From the NCBI GenBank assembly GCA_038373865.1, contig JAXGGA010001161.1, positions 102,455 to 166,454 on the forward strand: a DNA stretch of 64,000 nucleotides, given 5' to 3'. Position 1 is the first letter of the stretch. Each line of letters begins with the position of its first letter. The translations under genes and the position numbers were made by a program. Source of the DNA: Uloborus plumipes. Taxonomy: Eukaryota; Arthropoda; Arachnida; Araneae; Uloboridae. Below are positions 57,119-64,000 of the stretch, one piece after another. The notes below the pieces were generated by a model that had not been told where the DNA came from, made no database searches, and saw only the letters and a list, made by a program, of their open reading frames with translations.

Positions 57119-57961
57119 CAGTCGAGCCCGCTTAAGGCTACAGTGGACAAATAAAATTGATTTTTTTCAATTATAGATTTATATGTCTAAAACTTTGTGT
57201 GCTTGTATTATTGTATATTTACTACATCTAAAAGCATAAAAAACACAAATTAGTGAAAAAACAATGAATACTTTTTTTCAAATTTCAAATTTAAATATTT
57301 TTTTAACAAAATTTCAAAATGTTCCAGGCGTCACAATTTTTTTTCAAACTTTGAATTTCCACTTAATTTCTAATCATTAGGCATGATTGCACAAAACAAT
57401 GCATTACATGCAATGTTTTATGAGATAGTTTATAAAAGATGGCTGAAAATAAAAATTTTCAGTTAAAAAAATGATATAAATTTTCATTTTCAGCCATCTT
57501 TTATGAACTATAACACAAAACATTGCATCTAATGCATTGTTTTATGCAATCATGCCTAATGATTGGAAATTAAGTGGAAATTCAAAGTTTGAAAAAAAAT
57601 TGTGACGCCTGGAACATTTTGAAATTTTGTTAAAAAAATATTTAAATTTGAAATTTGAAAAAAAGTATTCATTGTTTTTACACTAATTTGTGTTTTTTAT
57701 GCTTTTTGATGTAGTAAATATACAATAATACAAGCACACAAAGTTTTAGACATAAAAATCAATAATTGAAAAAAATCAATTTTATTTGTCCACTGTAGTC
57801 TTAATGGAATAGAAATTTTGCCAAGAAATAATGTTCTAATAAGCGGGATATTCCATTATCCGAGATCAATATAATGCTTTATAGCAGTTTGGTACAATGA
57901 AAATGTATTACATTAAGCGAGATATTCTTTTAACCGATATTCTAATAAGCGGGCTCGACTG
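57119..57961. mobile_element. Pogo/Tigger-like MITE interrupted by a palindrome
   Basis: CAGTCGAGCCCGCTTA / TAAGCGGGCTCGACTG ends flanked by TA (57117-57118, 57962-57963). Without the nested 655-bp element it is about 186 bp. Internal TAAGCGGGATATTCC and TTAAGCGAGATATTC motifs echo the ends. Confidence 0.85.
57141..57795. mobile_element. 655-bp near-perfect palindromic element
   Basis: CAGTGGACAAATAAAATTGA at the left faces its inverse at the right, with TA at 57139-57140 and 57796-57797. Arms of about 318 bp (57141-57458 and 57478-57795) keep exact register (coordinates sum to 114936), so there is no net indel, with a loop of about 19 bp. Non-coding; its transcript would fold into one long hairpin. 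Confidence 0.9.
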
Positions 57962-57963
57962 TA

Positions 57964-59113
57964 GTTCTAGCCTTTTCTGAAGTTAAAAGAAGGGAATTGG
58001 GTTGTATACAATTCCGCTGATTTTGCAAAAAAAAAAAGTCGTCTCTCGTCACACTTCTTGTCTGTGATGCTTGGGCAAGCGATAAATCTTTAATGAAGTC
58101 AAATAGTCAAATATAGCATTTTTTGTTGGTTTCTTTTAAAGAAATTAACAATTTAAAAAGTAGTTGTTTTGTTTTGATAATTCTGCTTGTTTGTTATTAT
58201 GCAAATCAAAATCGCTTGCTGAGATGTTGCTGTTATAAATTTCTCTGAAAATGCAGGGTAAGGATATTACTCCCTGCTTATTACTTAAACAAAAAGGAAA
58301 TAATAATAACAATAGCATACATCAGCGAATTGAACTTCGAACTGCAAACACATAGCTAGGGTTGGAGAAAAAATGGGATTGCTTCGGATAGTTACCAGCT
58401 ATTTAAAATTATCGCCATTTAAAGTCTTTGGTGCAACGTTTTGTTTTTATTTTGGCAGGAAATTATTTGGAAATTTTTTTTTATGCTTACAGGGGTGGTG
58501 TTTCGGTTATAGACAGGAATTAAGGTATTTTTTCGCCTGTTAATATTGGAAGTTCGGTATTGTCTGTTTTGCTACAGTTCCCTACTTCCTTATTTTATCC
58601 TCCGAATTTTTGGCGAATATGTCGGTGATTATTAATAACATTTATCAAAAGTACCTGATAAAATGTAATTTTAAAATTATTTGACGAAATAAATTATTTT
58701 GTTTACCGGTTTTATACTTTTGACTCTTTCATTTTGAGAAATGCGATCTCTTTGCATCCGATATGCGAATCGAATTTTGCTCATTTTTCAAGCTAATTGC
58801 TCTATGTTAGGAGGCAAATGAAAATTCTCATTATTTTGAATTTTTTAAAGCAAAATTAACTGTTCTTTTTTGAATCTAAAAGTTAAACGTTGAATGGATT
58901 TTTCATTTTCTTTTGCATTAATTATGTCAAGAGTTATTCATAAAATATGTTTATCGTAACCTTTAAAATGCAAATGTAAAACAATTTAACCAAAATAAAT
59001 TCTTTTGTATTCCGTTTTTATGCTTTTGATGCCATCACTTTGAAAATTGCGATATTTTTTCATTCGCTATACGAATCAGATTTTTCGCATTTTCGATGTT
59101 TTCTACGCTTTTT
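57964..59113. other. No gene or repeat recognised
   Basis: AT-rich with no ORF, terminal repeat or RNA motif. Two stretches (58680-58760, 58985-59060) resemble each other loosely (ATAAATTATTTTGTTTACCG-type sequence, then GCGAT..CTTTGCATCCG), perhaps an old duplication. Confidence 0.4.
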
Positions 59114-59890
59114 ACTTCCTTTTACGTAGTAAAGGAAGTATTGTGATCGCGAAAAAAAAATCACTCAAATTTGAGTCTAAATTTTGATTTTGCTCACCCC
59201 CGAATGAATGTTCAGTAGTTTTTTCGACCTGTCAGCACGTGCATATGTACCTACCAACATATAAGCAGCCGAAAAATTCTTTTCAACCACCCCCGAGTTA
59301 ATTACGACGAGTTTTCTCGTGACGTCTGTATGTGCGGAGGTATGTGCGTATGTGGCTCGCATAACTCAAAAACTATATACCGTAGAAACTTCTAGCTTGG
59401 TATGTAGGCTCTGAGGATGGTCTAGTTGTGCACCTCCCCTTGTGGTTGCATTTGAATGTTCCCAAGGGGGTGTTTTACCTCTTTTTTGGGGTAAATCAGT
59501 GTTAATTTCAATGCAGACTCAAGTGATATGAATTGGCGCGACCACTTGGCGATATGTCGCCAAGCTTTTGGTTGCCAAGTGTTTGACGCCAACTTGGCGA
59601 CATATCGCCAAGTTGGCGACAAATTTGGCGAAAAAAATTTTTTTTTGAATTTGGGTTCAACTTGGCGCTATTGGCGATATTTTGCGAAAAATTCACTGAA
59701 TGATATTAAAATCAGCAATATTTAGAAAATTAACCATTGTAAAATATTTTTTGCATTGTTTCGTGGCAGATTAGGGGAGTAAATATTTGAATTGTTACCT
59801 TGCTCACTCCAAGCACTTTTTTAACACTTAAGGAAACTGCTAAGAAATTTACACGTAAAAGGAAGTAGTGTGGGGTCCATACCAGATTTT
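59114..59890 (+). mobile_element. CGCCAA-rich repeat family, copy b
   Basis: Same structure as copy a. Its cluster includes the additional palindromic segment CAACTTGGCGACATATCGCC that copy a lacks. Ends GTCCATACCAGATTTTTT. Confidence 0.85.
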
Positions 59891-60411
59891 TTAAGAAGAA
59901 AATAAATGAAATTTATTGATATATTTTTTCAATTCAAAATTTTTAAACGAAATCCCATGTTTTTTAAGAGTGACTTGTGTCAGAAAGCGAAATACAGAAT
60001 CGATACCTGAATTTTATTTCTGTTTCAATTATAAAAGATCAATAGAAAGCTCTATTCTTTAACTTTACAATGATTTTTAACTTTTTGTTCTAGTATAATT
60101 AAAAGTGAAGTTGTAGTTATTTGCATGAAACAACTTTTTGTTTTTTCCGCATTTTTTAAGTTTTTTAACATATCTGTATGTTGAACAATTTTTCAAAGAA
60201 TTCTAAAAATTCAAATCTAAAAATTCGCATAATTACTTGTTTTTTCAAATGGGTCCTTTTCACCAAATTCGTTATAATCGGAAATGGGAAGGCCAAGAAA
60301 GTGATTGATCTGACATGTAATTGCCCTAAAATGATTTTAAAATCACTTCTTTAACCAGTAAAAGTGCTATGTACCGTAAAAAACGCAACTTTACCGGCAG
60401 CCAGACAGTCA

Positions 60412-60888
60412 CACTGTAAAAAACAGATGTTTTTACTGTTTAATACAGCTAATTTGATAGTAACAAACTGTAAAAATTGCTAATTTTACAGTAATAGACT
60501 AAAATTGCTAATTTTACACAAATTAACTGTAAAATTGCTGCTTTGCTGTTATAAACTAAAATTGCTGCTTTGCATTAGTAAACTGTAAAATTGCTCATTT
60601 TAGTTTATTACTGTGAATTTTACAGTTTCAATCTGGAACCTCTGTTGCCAGTATTGTACTGTTGTTTTTACAGTATAATACAGCTAATTTTATGGTTATA
60701 AGCTGTAAAATAGTGGTAATAAACTATAAAATTGCTGCTCTGCTGTAATAAACTGTAAAATTGCTGCTTTGCTGTAATAAACTGTTAAATTGCTAATTTT
60801 ACAGTTCATTACGATGCATTTTACAGTTTTAAACTGGAACCTATGCTCCCAGTATTATACTGTAAAGACAAGTTTATTTTTTGCAGTG
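60412..60888. mobile_element. MITE built of ACTGTAAAATTGCT repeats
   Basis: CACTGTAAAAAACA and, reversed, CACTGCAAAAAATA bound the element. Inside, about ten imperfect copies of AAACTGTAAAATTGCTGCTT and two GGAACCT...CCAGTAT blocks occur in the same order, so it is two or more related halves. No clear target duplication. Confidence 0.6.
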
Positions 60889-61011
60889 TAGCACGCTGCT
60901 CGGAGTGGCGTAAGGAAATAGTGGCGCAGGAAAGGGGGTGGTCCTCACGTCCGGACCCCTCCTTCCTTTGAAACTTAAAATGAACTCCAATAATGACAAC
61001 TCAGGGTTTTT

Positions 61012-61785
61012 ACTTCCTTTTACGTAGTAAAGGAAGTATTGTGATCGCGAAAAAAAAATCACTCAAATTTGGGGCTAAATTTTGATTTTGCTCACCCCCG
61101 AATGAATGTTCAGTAGTTTTTTCGACTGTCAGCACGTGCATATGTACCTTCCAACATATAAGCAGCTGAAAAATTCTTTTCAACCACCCCCGAGTTAATT
61201 ACGACGAGTTTTCTCGTGACGTCTGTATGTACGTATGTGCGGATGTGGCTCGCATAACTCAAAAACTATATACCGTAGAAACTTCTAGCTTGGTATGTAG
61301 GCTCTGAGGATGGTCTAGTTGTGCACCTCCCCTTGTGGTTGCATTTGAATGTTCCCAAGGGGGTGTTTTACCCCTTTTTTGGGGTAAATCAGTGTTAATT
61401 TCAATGCAGACTCAAGTGATATGAATTGGCGCGACCACTTGGCGATATGTCGCCAAGCTTTTGGTCGCCAAGTGTTTGACGCCAACTTGGCGACATATCG
61501 CCAAGTTGGCGACAAATTTGGCGAATTTTTTTTTTTTTGAATTTGGGTTCAACTTGGCGCTATTGGCGATATTTTGCGAAAAATTCACTGAAAGATATTA
61601 AAATCAGCAATATTTAGAAAATTAACCATTGTTAAATATTTTTTGCATTGTTTCGTGGCAGATTAGGGGAGTAAATATTTGAATTGTTACCTTTGCTCAC
61701 TCCAAGCACTTTTTTTGACACTGAAGGCAACTACTAAGAAATTTACACGTAAAAGGAAGTAGTGTGGGGCCCATACCAGATTTTT
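61012..61785 (+). mobile_element. CGCCAA-rich repeat family, copy c
   Basis: Closest to copy b, including the extra palindromic segment. Begins ACTTCCTTTTACGTAGTAAA, ends ACACGTAAAAGGAAGTAGTG and GCCCATACCAGATTTTTT. Confidence 0.85.
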
Positions 61786-61818
61786 TTACTTCTGCTTAAA
61801 ATAAATTTTTAAATCATC

Positions 61819-62309
61819 CAGGGGTGTCCACAGGGGGGGGGGAGGGGATTATGGCGCAAGTTGCGCCATCAAAATTTTGGGGGGGGGGGATTTTTTAAAA
61901 CTAATTTATTTATTTATTTAAATTAGTTATTTAATTATTTTTTTAATCAAAATAATATACTGATTTTTTTTAAAAGAAAAATATTCGTTAATTTACTTTT
62001 TTAATTTAAATTATTTCTTTTATTTCTTCATTGTTTTTTTTATTAATTTATTTTGTGGGTGTGTGTGTGTGCTTGAAATGTCTGGAAGAGAAACAAAACA
62101 ACAATATTCTGTGCATAATTAGTACTTTTAAAAAATTAATAATATATTTAAAAAATAGTAGCTATAATTTAAAAAAAATAATATTTAAAAAAATAAATCA
62201 ATAAAAATAGGGGTAAAAATAAAAAATAAAAGCACAAGAGTGTTGGGAAAAATTGGGGGGGGGAGATTTGCGCCATTGAGCTTGGGGGGGGGGGAGATTG
62301 GCACCCCTG
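61819..62309. mobile_element. 491-bp hAT MITE
   Basis: Ends CAGGGGTGTCCA / TGGCACCCCTG (reverse CAGGGGTGCCA) with the exact 8-bp duplication AAATCATC (61811-61818, 62310-62317). Poly-G tracts just inside both ends around an AT-rich core. Confidence 0.92.
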
Positions 62310-62431
62310 AAATCATCTAATCGATTTTGTGCACGTTTGACTGCTTGTGTGGAACTGAATTCAAATTATGACTATCTCTATTTTCATGTGCAAGTATCAG
62401 AGTTGGCTATTTTTAAGACGGACACCCTTAA

Positions 62432-62515
62432 CCCTAGAATACTAATCATGAGTAATTTTTACTCATCTTTCTATTTAGTATTAGCGTTAAAAAAAAACAC
62501 GTTAGTATTCTAGGG
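62432..62515. mobile_element. 84-bp piggyBac-like mini-element
   Basis: CCCTAGAATACTAA at the left and TTAGTATTCTAGGG at the right, flanked by TTAA on both sides (62428-62431, 62516-62519). CCCTAGAA ends with a TTAA duplication are the piggyBac signature. Additional inner inverted TACTAA/TTAGTA bases make it nearly all terminal repeat. Confidence 0.8.
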
Positions 62516-62519
62516 TTAA

Positions 62520-63092
62520 AGGGACCGAGTAAGCCCTATCTCCGCCATGTTAAATTCACCAACTTTCTGTACCTTTTTCTCGAAAATGGTGAAAGATAGG
62601 GCTAAGAAGTTTTTTATATATAGTTATAATACCATGTTTTACATACATTAACGCATCCTTTTCTCTCTAAGTGGAAATAAAGTTTTATATTTAATATTTT
62701 ACTCAAAACCACTTTTTTTTATGCTTTTTGACACCATAAAAAGTATTTGTCAATATATCATAAAACCCTTGTGTTAAAATGTAAAAACTACATAACATAA
62801 GCGTCATTAAAAAATTGCCCTGTAAGTTCAATAAATATTAAGAAACAGGAACATTAACATGAAAAATTCATGTTTCAAGAAAAACGCAATTGAAGATTTC
62901 ATTCATGTGATGAACACAGTAAAATGCTTTTGAAACAAGAAGTTCTGTCAAGAACTAAACGAGCCTACTTTCCCGTACATCGACATCGGCATTCTAGCAT
63001 CAGATCAATATTCTCTTGATTATTTGAGACTGAAAATTATGTCAAACATACCTTTTTAGCACTTAAAGCTGATTTCTAAATGCAAAATATAC
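62520..63092. other. No gene recognised
   Basis: AT-rich sequence between the piggyBac-like element and the LTR. A short inverted pair GCCCTATCTCCGCCAT / ATGGTGAAAGATAGGGC (about 62533 and 62587) is present. Confidence 0.45.
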
Positions 63093-63710
63093 TGTAACGA
63101 GTCCGTAGCACCTTCAACTTTCTTCAAATGAGCATTCCAATCTTGAGGAAGTAACTATAAATTTATTTACAAGTATGTACACTATTTACAATAAGAGCAG
63201 AAAACAATTGCTAAACATCAGCAATTAGGCAGCAAACACTACACTGTACTCTCAACAGTAATTCAGCACCACGTATCTAACGTGAACAGTAATTAAGAAA
63301 TTACAAAAGCAAAAACAACATTCGCCCAAAGCGAATAAAAACGAGCACTCTCAGAAATCAACATCTGAAAAGAACTGACTGACTTGTGTTCAAGGCCAGC
63401 TATTTATACACGGAAAGAATTCCGACAACTTTCTAGTAATATCTGGAATATTCCAAATCATTCATAACTTTAAACAATTCATTCAAGAAAACGCTAGAAA
63501 TAAAAAGAAAAACACCACTCCGAGCGAAAATGTCTTCACGCTTATTAAAGTTAGGGCAAGTGTAAAAACTACAAAGTGTTACGGGGCCGGTATACAAGTG
63601 ATAAAAGTGATATCTTCAGATACTTTTGCAACATGACGTCAGATAAAACCAAAACTAATGAAAATGATGCAAGGCAGGAAAAACAACAACTATTTACAAG
63701 ATTTGTAACA
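63093..63710 (-). mobile_element. 3' LTR of a retrotransposon
   Basis: On the minus strand it runs from TGTTACAAATC (63710) to CTCGTTACA (63093), 618 bp bounded by TG...CA. A TATA box (GTGTATAAATAG, near 63411-63420) and AATAAA (63162-63167) lie in promoter and polyadenylation order with a plausible R region between. A purine tract GGGAAGGGGGCAA abuts its 5' side, marking the 3' LTR. Only one LTR is in the window, so its age cannot be estimated. Confidence 0.7.
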
Positions 63711-64000
63711 TTGCCCCCTTCCCAAGGACTGCACGTCCCGGGCAGTACAATCCCCAGAAAGGAAGCAAGGGAAGACTTACAGATGCACACATTACATGAT
63801 GACCAATCATAAACATGATAAACAATAACAATGAGAACATGAACGAAATAATAACATTGATAGAGTAATATTACAAACAATTAAAGGCAAAAGTTATTTA
63901 CAAAATTTACAAACAAATTACCATGGTAGCTTTAGATTTACTTTACGAACTATGGCCATAGTATGGGGCTAGCCGATCATAATGTACAACCCTAGGTTTT
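63711..64000 (-). mobile_element. Polypurine tract and 3' internal end of the LTR retrotransposon
   Basis: GGGAAGGGGGCAA (minus strand, 63711-63723) next to the LTR is the polypurine tract used for plus-strand priming. The 270 bp upstream has no open pol frame, so it is 3' untranslated sequence or decayed; the coding part would lie beyond position 64000. Confidence 0.6.

Noticed and set aside
63569..63880. 103-residue minus-strand ORF at the LTR boundary
   Set aside because: It crosses the LTR/polypurine tract junction and has no retroelement motif.
1..64000. CRISPR arrays, operons, prophage or bacterial origin features
   Set aside because: No regularly spaced repeats with unique spacers and no bacterial gene organisation; the tandem repeats found are minisatellites or transposon-internal.

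Overview
The window reads as a repeat-dense, AT-rich eukaryotic chromosome segment, most likely from an arthropod and possibly an arachnid. Nothing in it looks bacterial: there are no operons, ribosome binding sites or long packed ORFs. Instead there are intron-exon boundaries, AATAAA signals, tRNA-derived SINEs, Helitrons, Tc1/mariner, hAT, Harbinger-like and piggyBac-like elements, a solo-looking LTR and Penelope/retrozyme-type hammerhead ribozymes. The taxon is an inference from this repeat style; no single-copy marker gene is present to prove it.

Only a few stretches look like real or recently real protein genes. The last exon of a protein with a 19-residue acidic tail is at 1091-1212 (+). 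A long single-exon C2H2 zinc-finger gene is at 34272-36065 (+), flanked by decayed fingers. Two nearly identical full-length Tc1-like DD36E transposases are at 15855-16898 (-) and 49131-50174 (+); the first has lost a catalytic aspartate. Exons of an unidentified gene (22581-26147, -) lie inside a large terminal-inverted-repeat element, a Helitron Rep fragment is at 55924-56247 (-), and a THAP-like start is at 26858 (+).

Layout. 1-9650: small inverted-repeat elements, a 511-bp direct repeat pair and a decayed ribozyme element. 9651-29496: one deep nest. A Harbinger-like MITE was hit by a hAT-type element (9844-29488, 8-bp target duplication), which contains a Helitron and a 14-kb element with CCCAAGCAGC ends. 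The latter contains a mariner remnant, split by a second hAT (14295-21623), which itself holds a TA-flanked element, the first Tc1 and another Helitron. 29497-33000: sparse, then an insertion with two tandem hammerhead ribozymes and a 13-bp target duplication, itself hit by a hAT at the stem I palindrome. 33590-37412: zinc-finger locus with a hAT insertion downstream. 38187-43320: SINE with two nested hATs, then a second SINE-like sequence. 43622-50406: a Harbinger-like MITE with a 3-bp TAA duplication, split by a CCCAGSTAGC element and a hAT carrying the intact Tc1. 50407-64000: hAT relics, four related CGCCAA-rich repeats (one in the Helitron upstream), Helitron pieces, a 655-bp near-perfect palindrome nested in a pogo/Tigger-like MITE, a piggyBac-like mini-element and an LTR.

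The elements do not form a pathway. What connects them is order of insertion, and target-site duplications let much of that order be read directly. The most distinctive signals are the hammerhead ribozymes and the CCCAAGCAGC element with its multi-exon gene.
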